Source of the DNA: CAYTGM01 sp964437365
GTDB taxonomy: Bacteria > Sumerlaeota > Sumerlaeia > SLMS01
NCBI GenBank assembly: GCA_964437365.1
Contig: CAYTGM010000010.1
Span: 115,788-179,787 of the forward strand
Reading direction: 5' to 3'
Length of the DNA stretch: 64,000 nucleotides
The notes beneath the pieces are model-generated. The model saw only the letters and a program-made list of their open reading frames with translations, was not told the origin of the DNA and did not search any database. This document shows, piece by piece, positions 8,327 to 16,935 of this stretch; positions within the stretch are counted from its first letter, which is position 1; the number at the start of each line of letters is the position of its first letter. The position numbers and the translations under genes were made by a program.

Positions 8327-8857
8327 GATGCGTAGTCTCCGTGATTAGATGTTGTGATGCGGTGTGTAACGCGATAGAGAGACCGTATGCAAAGCTCCCC
8401 CCATGATGTCAAGAGACAAAGGAGAACAAAAAGCGAAATATGCAAAGAGTGCTCTTTCGCGAGAGGAACGGGTCTTCTGGTACGAAACCCATCCGATTCT
8501 GTTTGAGCAGACAGACAAGACTCAACAGTCGGTCTCACCCCTCGCTGTTGTCGATCCTGAAGAAGCTTCAAGGTAATTGCAGGCGGAACAGTGATCCCAA
8601 TGATCTTTCCCCAATATGAACCACGCCTGGGAGCAGCAGAGGTCTGCTGCTTTTAAGGTTTGTGTCACCTCGATGTTCCCTAATCGTCGGTTGCTTGCTC
8701 ATGCACCAGACATGCACCAGACAAGCAGCAGACACTAACCAGAAAAGGAGGAGACCCGGCCTGCGCGAAACGAAGTTGAGGAAAAGGAACCTCCGCTTCC
8801 TTCAGACTTGACCCAGGAGCTACTATGCATTCCAATGTACCGCATACGGAGGTAGCG
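8327..8857. other. Intergenic region between recA and padR
   Basis: This 530-nt divergent spacer must contain the recA and padR promoters; no convincing consensus boxes were picked out. A 57-codon plus-strand frame at 8403-8576 (MMSRDKGEQK...EEASR) exists but has no ribosome site and is opposed by a minus-strand frame, so it is not called. A tandem ATGCACCAGACA repeat occurs at about 8700-8720. Confidence 0.5.
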
Positions 8858-9217
8858 ATGAAAGCTTCCTGGAAAGCCCAACTAAGAAAAGGCTGCGTCG
8901 AACTCTGCATCCTCGCCGCTCTCAAACGCGAAGAGCTCTGGGGATATGCCCTGATCCAGCGGATATCAGAAGAGACAGGCATCGAGTTGTCTGAGGGTAC
9001 CATCTATCCCGTCCTCAGCCGTCTCTCCAAGGAAGGAGCGATTTCCATGACTCGCCGTCCTTCATCCCTTGGTCCCAGTCGCCGTTACTATTCATTGACG
9101 GAAACCGGTGACGCACGGCTCACAGAAATGATTGAGGACTGGAAGGTTCTCTCGAACGGCATTATGAAACTTACAGAGGAGCTACACATCGATGAAAAAC
9201 ACCCGCTTTCATCCTGA
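8858..9217 (+). CDS. PadR-family transcriptional regulator
   Basis: The product is 119 aa from the ATG at 8858, preceded by the strong site ACGGAGGTAGCG. An upstream ATG at 8825 lacks one. Winged-helix features: LRKGCVELCILAALKREELWGYALIQRI, the wing region SEGTIYPVLSRLSKEGAI, and RRYYSLTETG. PadR proteins usually repress their own operon and a neighbouring membrane protein or efflux gene. Here the next gene overlaps by 26 nt and carries a HAAS-like prefix domain, a well-known PadR partner. Confidence 0.93.
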   Translation: MKASWKAQLRKGCVELCILAALKREELWGYALIQRISEETGIELSEGTIYPVLSRLSKEGAISMTRRPSSLGPSRRYYSLTETGDARLTEMIEDWKVLSNGIMKLTEELHIDEKHPLSS

Positions 9218-10658
9218 TGCATCAGTCTGTCTGGACACCTGGTTATACAACTTTGCCGGGCAGCAGTCGAAACGAGGCCTGGATAGAGAAGAGATTTCGT
9301 CCATCATTGAGGACCTCGAATCTCAGATAGACGAAATGCTCCTCGAGCGTAACCTAAGTAAGCCGGTTTCAAAAAGTGAGTTACAATCAATCCTCAGGGA
9401 CATCGATCTTCGTTCCTATGAAGAGGATGGAGATGATCACATAGACAAAAAGAAATGGGTCTCTGCGGGGGACAAGACTCTGCTCATTGCCGGAGTATCT
9501 GCTGCACTACTGTTTCTTCTACTTCTCTCCAGCGCATTTCTTTTCCTGACAGGTACAGAGTCTGGTTCAACTCATTCAAACTCTTCATTACTGATATACA
9601 TTAAGCCTGTTGCAGTCCTGTTCTGGATTTTCTTTGCTTTATCTTCTTTCCTTGTTTTCCTTACCGGGATTGGGAGCCTGAAAGAACTCAAGGCGATTCC
9701 TCAAAAGCTTCGAAAGCCAGCATGGCCGCTCTTTAAAGTCTTTCTTCTCCCTGCATTCATTGTTTCTCTGGGGATCTATTTCTTTGCACATGCAAACCTC
9801 CTCGACCTGTGGAAAATTGCGATGATTGAAGTCCTCTGGTTTCTTTCTGTTGCGATGCTCTTCAAGTTCACAATGTCTTTCAGCTCTGTCAGGGTTAATC
9901 AAGGGCACTTCACGAAGAGAGGACAGTCATTATGTTTTTCCCTTCTTTTTCTCATTGTGCTTTCTCCTGTCGCATTCGCTGCAGTAACCCCTGTTACAAA
10001 GCAGGATATATATAGATATATAAGAGAAGGAAACATGAGTGCTGTTCAGTATCATTATCCGTCTTATAAGGAATCAGTCCTTTTCGACCAGGAAGAATCC
10101 TTCCTTTTCTACACACTTGTATTTGGCAGAAATAACCAGACTGCACTCTCTGTGTATTTTATGGAACACGAACCTTCGGTCAATGAAGCGAATCAAGGGC
10201 AAAGACCTGTAATACACAGGCTCCTGTTTCACCAACGCCTGAATTCCTCGCTCATAGAGAAGATGCACAGGAGCGGAGTAGACCTCAACCAGACCGACGA
10301 TTCAGGCCAGACTCTGCTGATGCACGCCCTTGTGTATTTTAAGCATAATGATGGACTGATCGAAGCGCTCGTAAATCATTCTAACGTGAACCTTCAGGAC
10401 AAGAATGGCCAGACCGCTCTCCATCATGCAGCTGCCTGGGGTGGTGCCGATGAGATTCAGATGCTTATCGATACTGGTGCCGATCCCTATCTCGCAGACG
10501 CCAATGGCAAGCTGCCAATTCATCGGTTTCCTCATCTGGACGAAGAAGGAACACGTATTCTTTTGGGGTCTATGCCTGATTACGAAGAGATTACTTTTGA
10601 TGAAGTGCCCTTGCCTGAATACTTTCATCAAGTCGGGAAAGGGCATTTGGTAGATTAG
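9192..10658 (+). CDS. HAAS-domain membrane protein with C-terminal ankyrin repeats
   Basis: The product is 488 aa. Residues about 10-85 form a helical HAAS/permease-prefix-like domain (LDTWLYNFAGQ, REEISSIIEDLESQIDEMLLE). Four to six hydrophobic segments lie between about 95 and 275. The extracytoplasmic or terminal part is about 280-488, with at least two ankyrin repeats (GQTLLMHALVYF; NGQTALHHAAAWGGADEIQMLIDTGADPYLAD). GAGGAG precedes the ATG by about 10 nt. The 26-nt overlap with padR implies coupled expression and probable PadR control. HAAS modules are usually signalling or regulatory partners of PadR; the ankyrin fusion is unusual. The ligand is unknown. Confidence 0.8.
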   Translation: MKNTRFHPDASVCLDTWLYNFAGQQSKRGLDREEISSIIEDLESQIDEMLLERNLSKPVSKSELQSILRDIDLRSYEEDGDDHIDKKKWVSAGDKTLLIAGVSAALLFLLLLSSAFLFLTGTESGSTHSNSSLLIYIKPVAVLFWIFFALSSFLVFLTGIGSLKELKAIPQKLRKPAWPLFKVFLLPAFIVSLGIYFFAHANLLDLWKIAMIEVLWFLSVAMLFKFTMSFSSVRVNQGHFTKRGQSLCFSLLFLIVLSPVAFAAVTPVTKQDIYRYIREGNMSAVQYHYPSYKESVLFDQEESFLFYTLVFGRNNQTALSVYFMEHEPSVNEANQGQRPVIHRLLFHQRLNSSLIEKMHRSGVDLNQTDDSGQTLLMHALVYFKHNDGLIEALVNHSNVNLQDKNGQTALHHAAAWGGADEIQMLIDTGADPYLADANGKLPIHRFPHLDEEGTRILLGSMPDYEEITFDEVPLPEYFHQVGKGHLVD

Positions 10659-10708
10659 AGCCGTTCTGCAAATTCCGAATCAGCTGAATGTCGATCATGG
10701 TAGTGGAA

Positions 10709-10948
10709 TCAATACCGCTCGGTGGCCTGCATGATCGTCCACCCTATGGTAATCAGAATCAGGAAGGGGACCGAAGCAACCACCACTCCGATCAGGAGAA
10801 TCACAAGATACATGGGCGAGAGCAGCTTCTGAATAAACGAGGCTTCGAGCTGTTCGTTTTCCACTTCGTCCTGATCTTCAGACTCATCATCTGTCAGTTT
10901 TTTTTCAGGCTTTTCAGGCCGATAGGATGGGTTTTCCTCAAACTTCAT
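10709..10948 (-). CDS. Small membrane protein (79 aa)
   Basis: An acidic, hydrophilic N-terminal half (DDESEDQDEVENEQ) is followed by one or two hydrophobic segments (LVILLIGVVVASVPFLILITIGWTI). The ATG abuts the stop codon of the upstream methyltransferase/reductase gene (TAA-ATG with no gap), so the two are probably co-translated. No family was recognised. Confidence 0.6.
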   Translation of the reverse strand: MKFEENPSYRPEKPEKKLTDDESEDQDEVENEQLEASFIQKLLSPMYLVILLIGVVVASVPFLILITIGWTIMQATERY

Positions 10949-12868
10949 TTAAGATGCCGCACTCGTGCCTTCCATAATTCGTTCACGCGCAACTTCAAGG
11001 ACGGCGAGCGCGCTGTCGACCCGATTAAAAGGTGGCATGATATAGGTCCCTTGTATATATGGCAATGCCTCACGAAGAGCCTCACGGGCGATGTCAATGC
11101 CGCACTCGCGAGCCGAGTCCTTATCCGGGCATTCTTTCAACCGTGCACGAATCGGTGATGGAACATGCATGCCGGGAACTTCTTTCGTCAGAAACTCCGC
11201 ATTCCGATAACTGGCGAGTGGGAGGATACCTAACATAATGGGTGCAGGGATGTGGCGAGTCTTTTCATGAAAGCGGAAGAACAGCTCGGAATCATAAACG
11301 GGCTGAGTTAGAATATAATTGGCCCCTGCCTCCACCTTCTGTTCAAGGCGACTGATTTCCAGATCGAGGTCGATCGCACCGGGATTCGCTCCGCAGCCGA
11401 GATACAGCTGAGTAGGGTCACCTTTAAGAGGATTACCTGCGAGATCATTCCCGGAGTTCAGATTTGCTGCGATCTTCAAGGCACCGATCGCATCAACGTC
11501 GTAGACCGCCGTGGCGAAAGGATAGTCGCCGAGTTTTGGCGGATCACCTGTGATCATCAAGACATTGTGAATACTGAGGGCATTCGATCCGATTAAGTCC
11601 GCCTGCATGCCCAGAATATTTCGGTCCCGGCAGCAGAAGTGGACGATAGGCTCGACGTTTTCAACGTGATCACGCAGAAGCATCGCCATATCGATGGGCC
11701 CCATCCGTGCAGTGGCGCGAGGTCCGTCGGCAATGTTGATACAATCCACAAGGCCAGACTCAGCGCATTGACGAGCTGCCTCGAGAGACTTCGTCGCGTC
11801 GGTTCCAACGGGCGGGTCGATTTCAACGCTGACTGCAAAGCCGCCACTCTGTAACTTCTGCTGGAACTTTGAAGGGGTGGGAAAAACCTTCATATTAAGA
11901 TCGCGGGGTTTGTCCGGAGTGACTTCCTGAACAGGAGTCCCGGTTGCCGACTGCTCGCCGGGCTGGAGCATTTTCATGGAGGACTTGATCGCCTTGATGT
12001 GCTCGGGGTGACACCCTGAGGAACCGCCGATCAGACTCGCCCCTTTCAGCATCCCCTTGCGGAGCAACTCCATAAAGTACTCTGGTGACGCCATATAGAG
12101 AAGACGGTCTTCGTGTTCGATGGGCAGGCCCGCACCCGGCTTGAGAGCGAGCGGTTTCTTCGTGAGAGGGCGCATCTCCTCGATGATCTCATTCAGCAAC
12201 GCCGCACCTGGCCCGTCATTCACACCAATCACGTCGGCTGGCATTTGGTCGAGAGCTTTGGTGAATGATTCGACGGAATCACCGAAGGAAGTTGTCTTTT
12301 CCATTCCTACCTGAAGCATCGCCACGAGGGGAATATCTGCATTGAGCTCGCGCGCCGCCTTTAATGCGATTTCAAGCGTTGGCAGATGAGAAAAGGACTC
12401 AAAGAAGAGCACGTCAACTTCGCCATCCAACAAATGGGTCGCCTGTTCTTTGTACGCTGCAGCCAGCTGCTCTTTCGATGCTGCTTCTTCGTTTCCCTCA
12501 ATATCTTTTCCGGGAGGGCCGATGAGACCAGCGATCCACGCTTTTCCCGCTGCTGCTTCCCGTGCAAGCCGGACCCCTGCGAGGTTGATCTCCTTCACCT
12601 TATCTCCAAGGCTGTGGTTCGAAAGCTTAAATCGATTCGCACTGAAGGTGTTGGTTGTGAGAAGCTCCGCGCCAGCCTGGAGATATTCCAAATGAATATT
12701 CTTGATCAGGTGAGGGCGGGCGAGGTTCAGATTCTCGAAGGACTGGTTAATATAAACTCCCTTTTGATAGACCATGGTGGCCATAGCTCCGTCGGTTAAG
12801 ACGGCCTGGCCTTTGAGGACATCGAGAAAAGGAGGAAGGTTGGTTGTCAGTGCTTTAGTTGAGCTCAT
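10949..12868 (-). CDS. Homocysteine-methyltransferase-like domain fused to 5,10-methylenetetrahydrofolate reductase
   Basis: The product is 639 aa from the ATG at 12868; a longer in-frame start at 12907 would add a short leader. Residues about 10-300 form the Hcy S-methyltransferase barrel; about 330-639 form the MetF-type FAD barrel. MetF motifs: catalytic Glu in SVEIDPP, HFCCRDRN, MITGDPP, TQPVYD and GILPLASYRNAEFL. The order matches B. subtilis YitJ-type bifunctional proteins. The zinc ligands of the first domain are altered: the usual GVNC is GVND (D218), and the usual GGCCGTTPEH is GGSSGCHPEH (S283, S284). The reductase half should make 5-methyl-THF, but the first domain probably cannot bind zinc conventionally. 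An imperfect palindrome lies upstream at 12912-12933. Confidence 0.9.
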   Translation of the reverse strand: MSSTKALTTNLPPFLDVLKGQAVLTDGAMATMVYQKGVYINQSFENLNLARPHLIKNIHLEYLQAGAELLTTNTFSANRFKLSNHSLGDKVKEINLAGVRLAREAAAGKAWIAGLIGPPGKDIEGNEEAASKEQLAAAYKEQATHLLDGEVDVLFFESFSHLPTLEIALKAARELNADIPLVAMLQVGMEKTTSFGDSVESFTKALDQMPADVIGVNDGPGAALLNEIIEEMRPLTKKPLALKPGAGLPIEHEDRLLYMASPEYFMELLRKGMLKGASLIGGSSGCHPEHIKAIKSSMKMLQPGEQSATGTPVQEVTPDKPRDLNMKVFPTPSKFQQKLQSGGFAVSVEIDPPVGTDATKSLEAARQCAESGLVDCINIADGPRATARMGPIDMAMLLRDHVENVEPIVHFCCRDRNILGMQADLIGSNALSIHNVLMITGDPPKLGDYPFATAVYDVDAIGALKIAANLNSGNDLAGNPLKGDPTQLYLGCGANPGAIDLDLEISRLEQKVEAGANYILTQPVYDSELFFRFHEKTRHIPAPIMLGILPLASYRNAEFLTKEVPGMHVPSPIRARLKECPDKDSARECGIDIAREALREALPYIQGTYIMPPFNRVDSALAVLEVARERIMEGTSAAS

Positions 12869-12911
12869 GAGGTGTTCATGTTCCTGATTGGGAGGCGGTA
12901 GCCTCATTCTT

Positions 12912-12933
12912 TATATCAAGATATCATTATATC
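12912..12933 (-). promoter_or_regulatory. Candidate operator upstream of the methionine-cycle gene
   Basis: This 22-bp imperfect palindrome is centred on GATATC (TATATCAA-GATATC-ATTATATC). It lies about 44 nt before the start at 12868 in an AT-rich stretch. The position suits a regulator of methionine or S-adenosylhomocysteine metabolism; the regulator is not identified. Confidence 0.35.
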
Positions 12934-13020
12934 CTGACATCCGTGTCAACGGGCATTCTCTCTGCATTCAATGCTTAAGGTCGATAGCCTGACTTAACTG
13001 ATTATCACAAGGACAGAAAG

Positions 13021-13227
13021 ATGAGTCGCACCGAAAAAGCCCAATTCTTAAAAAAACAAGTGCTGGGACGCTATGTTCAGTTTCTTGATTCCATTGATCC
13101 GGAGGTCGCTGATCATATCCTTGAGGGTCAGAAACATCTCTTTCTCGCGTTTGAGAGTTTTTTCCGGGAGGAGGCAGGGCATGCAGAAAAGGCGCAGAAG
13201 AAAATAAGAAAAAAATACGAGAACTGA
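13021..13227 (+). CDS. Small helical protein (68 aa), unknown function
   Basis: An ATG at 13021 follows AAGGACAGAAAG. The 68-aa product is highly charged and helical (RTEKAQFLKKQ, LFLAFESFFREEAGHAEKAQKKIRKKY). It is transcribed divergently from the MetF fusion and followed by a stem-loop at 13237-13264, which supports it as a real unit. No family was recognised. Confidence 0.55.
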   Translation: MSRTEKAQFLKKQVLGRYVQFLDSIDPEVADHILEGQKHLFLAFESFFREEAGHAEKAQKKIRKKYEN

Positions 13228-13560
13228 TCCTGAGAAGCAGGTTCCCTCGCACCAGGGAGCCTGCAGAACCTGTTTGAGAGACGATCGAACGGGATTTAAA
13301 TATTATTATTTTTGATTTATTCCTGACCAAAACCCCTCCCGTTATCAGGTTTATAAGGGTATTTTATTTAACCTTGAGTATTTAATTTCTAATTTATCTG
13401 AATTAAATCAACGAACCCATGGCGATAAGGGATTTAAATCATTTAATCTCTAGTGCTCAGGTTCCTCGAAACCTCATCAAGTTCTCGTGGACCCCGTCAT
13501 AGAACTGATGCTGAACTCGTTCTTGATCCTTGAAACGAACTTGTCAGATTTACAGAGTCC
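13228..13560. other. AT-rich intergenic region upstream of trmD
   Basis: After the stem-loop, 13290-13450 is strikingly AT-rich. It contains the 11-mer GGGATTTAAAT twice (13291-13301 and 13429-13439), as well as ATTTAA-type words. It probably holds the trmD promoter. No gene was seen. Confidence 0.5.
13237..13264 (+). terminator. Stem-loop after the 68-aa gene
   Basis: Arms of 11 nt, 13237-13247 and 13254-13264 (GCAGGTTCCCT / AGGGAGCCTGC, one wobble), with a 6-nt loop. There is no strong U-tract, so termination is less certain. Confidence 0.5.
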
Positions 13561-14625
13561 ATGTCAGATAACCCCCGTTTAACCTTCAATATCTTCACAC
13601 TCTTTCCAGAAATGTTTTCTGGCGTTCTGGGTGAGTCCATCCTCAAGCGGGCCATGGACAAGAACCTCTTTGCGGTCAATTTCATCAATTTTCGTGACTG
13701 GGCAGAGGACCGTCACCAATCGGTGGATGATGCCCCTTACGGAGGCGGAGGAGGAATGGTGATCAGGGCTGATGTTCTCTCGAGCGCCATGGACGAGAGC
13801 ATTGGGAAGACTGGTACGAAAAATCGCCCGAAGGTGTATCTGATGTCTCCGAGAGGGAGGCGCTTTGACCATCATTTGGCCAAAGAAATGGCCAGTCAGG
13901 GAAGTATCGCGCTGGTTTGTGGCCATTATGAGGCTATCGACGAGAGATTCATCGAGTCGCGCGTAGACGAAGAGGTTTCGCTGGGTGATTTTGTATTAAC
14001 CGGTGGAGAGATCCCGGCGATGGCGGTCATCGATGCAGTGGTACGCTGGATTCCCGGCGTTCTGGGCAATTCATCATCGGCGGTAAACGAAACCTTTGAA
14101 AGCGGTATGCTGGAGGCTCCGCATTATACGCGACCTGAGCTTTTTGAGGGGAGACCAGTGCCTGATGTGCTTCTTTCAGGTGACCATCAGCGGATTGAGG
14201 AGTGGCGCCAGGAGTTATCTCTGGGACTCACGAGAAATCGGCGGCCTGACTTGTTCGAGAAGTTACTTCTCTGGCCCGACCAGGTAGTCAGGATCGCCCG
14301 GCGCCGAAGGGATTTTGCTGTTTGGAGGGTACAGGATGATTCGATCGAGGTGCTGCTGGCGACAAGCTCTGTTCGTGCGCTGCCTAACCTGGAGGAGAGG
14401 CTGAAGAGGGAGCGGGGACAAAAAGGTCTGACTTCCGATATTCGCTACGCTGAGATCCGAACCGATCGAGTGGGCGGGATAGACGAGGAGCGTGAGGAAG
14501 TGGGTAGAGAGCTGCTATACGCAGGGTCTCCATCACAGGCAGGGGGCTATGTATCTAAGGAGGGATTAACGCTGGCGGAAAGAATTCGGTCGGAAATGGG
14601 ACGTCAGGGTCATCAAATGGGTTAA
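13561..14625 (+). CDS. trmD: tRNA (guanine37-N1)-methyltransferase with C-terminal extension
   Basis: TrmD methylates G37 next to the anticodon, using SAM, to prevent +1 frameshifting. It is a SPOUT-class knotted enzyme active as a dimer. Motifs: IFTLFPEMF at the N-terminus, YGGGGGM (60-66), CGHYEAIDERF (120-130) and the knot/catalytic loop SLGDFVLTGGE (140-150). The typical core ends near residue 235, after GLTRNRRPDLFEKL. The protein then continues for about 118 residues, a basic Arg/Glu-rich region ending in GYVSKEGLTLAERIRSEMG. The usual rpsP-rimM-rplS neighbours are absent. The function of the extension is unknown. Confidence 0.96.
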   Translation: MSDNPRLTFNIFTLFPEMFSGVLGESILKRAMDKNLFAVNFINFRDWAEDRHQSVDDAPYGGGGGMVIRADVLSSAMDESIGKTGTKNRPKVYLMSPRGRRFDHHLAKEMASQGSIALVCGHYEAIDERFIESRVDEEVSLGDFVLTGGEIPAMAVIDAVVRWIPGVLGNSSSAVNETFESGMLEAPHYTRPELFEGRPVPDVLLSGDHQRIEEWRQELSLGLTRNRRPDLFEKLLLWPDQVVRIARRRRDFAVWRVQDDSIEVLLATSSVRALPNLEERLKRERGQKGLTSDIRYAEIRTDRVGGIDEEREEVGRELLYAGSPSQAGGYVSKEGLTLAERIRSEMGRQGHQMG

Positions 14626-14722
14626 AATCCGTTGGAGCGTACCAGAAGGAGAATTTGGTTATATCGAGTGCTAGAACACTGGAAATAATGCTCTTTCCTG
14701 TTTTTTCTCTGGGTAAAAGCAC

Positions 14723-14751
14723 TTGACACCTGAGCGGTTTCGCAATGGCAT
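14723..14751 (+). promoter_or_regulatory. Candidate sigma-70-type promoter for the acidic-tailed lipoprotein
   Basis: TTGACA at 14723-14728, a 17-nt spacer and TGGCAT at 14746-14751. The -35 is a perfect consensus; the -10 is weak. Confidence 0.35.
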
Positions 14752-14816
14752 GATCAGTGTACGTAAGATAGTTTCGAAGCTTTATTCACACAACCAATCC
14801 AAATGGAGGATCACTC

Positions 14817-15440
14817 GTGAAATTCCTCAGAACGCTCCCTGTACTACTTATCGCCGTGGCACTGTTTGCCGCTGGATGCGGACAGCCACCACAGCAGCAA
14901 AAAGTTGATAACAGCGCTAAGATCGCTGCTCAGCGCGCCCACCAGCAAGACCTGACGAAGTTTGCCGATCAGGTAAAATCTCTCCAGGATGAGATCACCA
15001 AGCTGCAGGCCGACGCAGAGGGCCTGAGTGAAGAGTTTGAAGATATCTCTCCTTCTCAAATGGAAAGAAATCTGTATGACCTTCGTCGTGATGCAGAAGA
15101 TATTTCCGAAGAACTGACCAACATCGCTGACGCTATCAGCAAGCGCGCCACCGAAGTTCTTCAGGTTCAGCAACAGTCTGCTCAGGCAGAGGCAAATCAG
15201 CCTGCTCCTCCTTCAGGTGGTGAAGGCAACATCGGTCGACTCATCATCCTTGTTGTTTTCATCATTATTATTCTGATCTTCATTTTCCGCCTCCTCCGCA
15301 GTAAGAGTGAGTTTGACGATGAAGATGATTTCGAAGATTTCGAAGATGATGAAGACCTCGGATTCGACGATGATGACTTCGAAGATGATGACGAAGATGA
15401 AGAAGACAAAGACAGCGAAGAGGAAGACGATAAGAAGTAA
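14817..15440 (+). CDS. Lipoprotein with coiled coil, transmembrane helix and acidic tail
   Basis: The product is 207 aa from a GTG start (TGGAGG upstream). A lipoprotein signal with lipobox FAAGC precedes a Gln/Pro linker. A coiled coil spans about 35-125, followed by a second hydrophobic helix at about 143-162 (LIILVVFIIIILIFIFRLL). The tail is about 45 residues, almost entirely Asp/Glu, ending in DDKK. Lipid anchor plus internal helix would place the tail across the membrane from the coiled coil if both signals are used. No family was recognised. A strong terminator follows at 15468-15508. Confidence 0.75.
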   Translation: MKFLRTLPVLLIAVALFAAGCGQPPQQQKVDNSAKIAAQRAHQQDLTKFADQVKSLQDEITKLQADAEGLSEEFEDISPSQMERNLYDLRRDAEDISEELTNIADAISKRATEVLQVQQQSAQAEANQPAPPSGGEGNIGRLIILVVFIIIILIFIFRLLRSKSEFDDEDDFEDFEDDEDLGFDDDDFEDDDEDEEDKDSEEEDDKK

Positions 15441-15467
15441 TTCTCCCTCGTCAAAGTGATTCACCTG

Positions 15468-15508
15468 TCTCCCCGGCTTGCGATCAGGCTGGGGAGATTT
15501 TCTTTTTA
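15468..15508 (+). terminator. Strong rho-independent terminator
   Basis: 12-nt arms 15468-15479 and 15486-15497 (two G-T wobbles), a 6-nt loop, then TTTTCTTTTTAT. It follows the acidic-tailed lipoprotein gene. Confidence 0.85.
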
Positions 15509-15641
15509 TCCCAATCTTCCAGCACTTTCATCCCAAGGAACTTCGATATCCATGGATTCCGGTTGTGCCCGCTCTCTGACCACCTAGATTCCGTGAGGTT
15601 TCTGTGAAACCCATTCATGGTCTGTTAGGAGAAATGAGAAG

Positions 15642-16919
15642 GTGCCTGTTACAGTTCTGGTCGGTTGCCAGTGGGGAGATGAAGGAAAAGGGAAGATTGT
15701 CGATGTTCTTGCGCCGCAGGTAGATATCGTCGCCCGCTATCAAGGTGGAAATAACGCCGGACACACCGTTGTTGTCGGTGAGAAGAAATATGTTCTCCAT
15801 ACGTTGCCATCTGGAGTTCTCCACGATGGAGTGCTCAGCGTGATTGGGAACGGTGTTGTTGTAGATCTTCTCGGTCTCCGAAAAGAAATCGAGGGACTAG
15901 CTTCTCAAGGGCGTGATGTCCTGGCAAATCTGAGGCTGAGCGAACAGGCGCACTTGATTCTGCCCCAGCACGGGATGCTGGACCGGGTGAAGGAGAAGTC
16001 AGCTGGTGACAGTAAGATTGGAACCACGGGGCGAGGGATCGGTATAGCTTATGCCGAGAAGATGGCACGCAGAGGCCTGAGGGCCTGCGATATACGCCAC
16101 AAAGATCACTTCGTGAAGAAATACCGCGCCTTTGCTGATTATACAAATGAAATCCTCGAGAAAGTGTTCAACGAACCACGCCAGGACGCCGAAGAGCACC
16201 TTGAACTGCTTCTCGAGACCGCCGAGATCCTTAAGCCGATCATTGTCGATACGGTAACACTTTTGAATGATGCCTGCAAGAATGGGAAGAATATTCTGGC
16301 TGAAGGTGCACAGGGCGTGCTTCTGGATATTGACCATGGAACTTATCCTTTTGTTACCTCTTCGAGTCCTTCCTCGGGAGGAGCCTGTACAGGTCTCGGC
16401 CTTGCGCCACAGCGCATAGACAGTGTTATCGGCATTGTTAAAGCCTATACAACGCGCGTTGGCGAAGGCCCAATGCCAACAGAGCTCAATAATGAAGATG
16501 GAGAACTTTTAAGAAAAGAAGGCGGTGAGTTTGGCGCCACAACGGGAAGACCCCGTCGCTGCGGGTGGTTTGATGGACCTGCAACGAGACGATCTATACA
16601 GATCGCCGGCGCAACAGAGATTACCCTGACGAAGCTCGATGTGCTTTCTGTGTTTGATGAAATCCCAGTCTGCACCAGCTATGATGTGAACGGTGAAAGT
16701 CGTCCGTATATGCCATTCGACCTGGAAGAGGCTCAGGTTGCCAAACCTGTTCTCGAAAAATTATCTGGCTGGAAAGATGATATCACGTCTGTAAAGTCCT
16801 ACACTGATCTTCCTGATGTCGCGAAGAAGTACGTTGATTATCTCGAGAACTACCTTGAAGTACCAATTACCCGCGTGAGTGTCGGCCCGGACCGCGCTCA
16901 GACTCTGGACAAGAACTAA
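15642..16919 (+). CDS. purA: Adenylosuccinate synthetase
   Basis: The 425-aa enzyme joins aspartate to IMP with GTP hydrolysis in AMP synthesis. The start is GTG, with AGGAGA about 10 nt upstream. Motifs: QWGDEGKGK (10-18, P-loop and catalytic Asp), GGNNAGHT, the IMP-binding IGTTGRGIGIAY, EGAQGVLLDIDHGTYPFVTSS, TRVGEGPMPTEL and GATTGRPRRCGW. The C-terminal base-binding VSVGPDR is present. It is followed immediately by dgt (16-nt gap), forming a purine-nucleotide pair. Confidence 0.98.
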   Translation: MPVTVLVGCQWGDEGKGKIVDVLAPQVDIVARYQGGNNAGHTVVVGEKKYVLHTLPSGVLHDGVLSVIGNGVVVDLLGLRKEIEGLASQGRDVLANLRLSEQAHLILPQHGMLDRVKEKSAGDSKIGTTGRGIGIAYAEKMARRGLRACDIRHKDHFVKKYRAFADYTNEILEKVFNEPRQDAEEHLELLLETAEILKPIIVDTVTLLNDACKNGKNILAEGAQGVLLDIDHGTYPFVTSSSPSSGGACTGLGLAPQRIDSVIGIVKAYTTRVGEGPMPTELNNEDGELLRKEGGEFGATTGRPRRCGWFDGPATRRSIQIAGATEITLTKLDVLSVFDEIPVCTSYDVNGESRPYMPFDLEEAQVAKPVLEKLSGWKDDITSVKSYTDLPDVAKKYVDYLENYLEVPITRVSVGPDRAQTLDKN

Positions 16920-16935
16920 ACCAGGAGAGAGTTTC

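Noticed and set aside
8403..8576. 57-codon plus-strand ORF between recA and padR
   Set aside because: No ribosome-binding site, no recognised domain, and it lies in a region needed for divergent promoters.
15197..15464. Minus-strand ORFs rich in Ser or Ile opposite the acidic tail
   Set aside because: They are reverse images of the Asp/Glu codon runs of the lipoprotein gene, have no start signals, and are explained by the real plus-strand gene.
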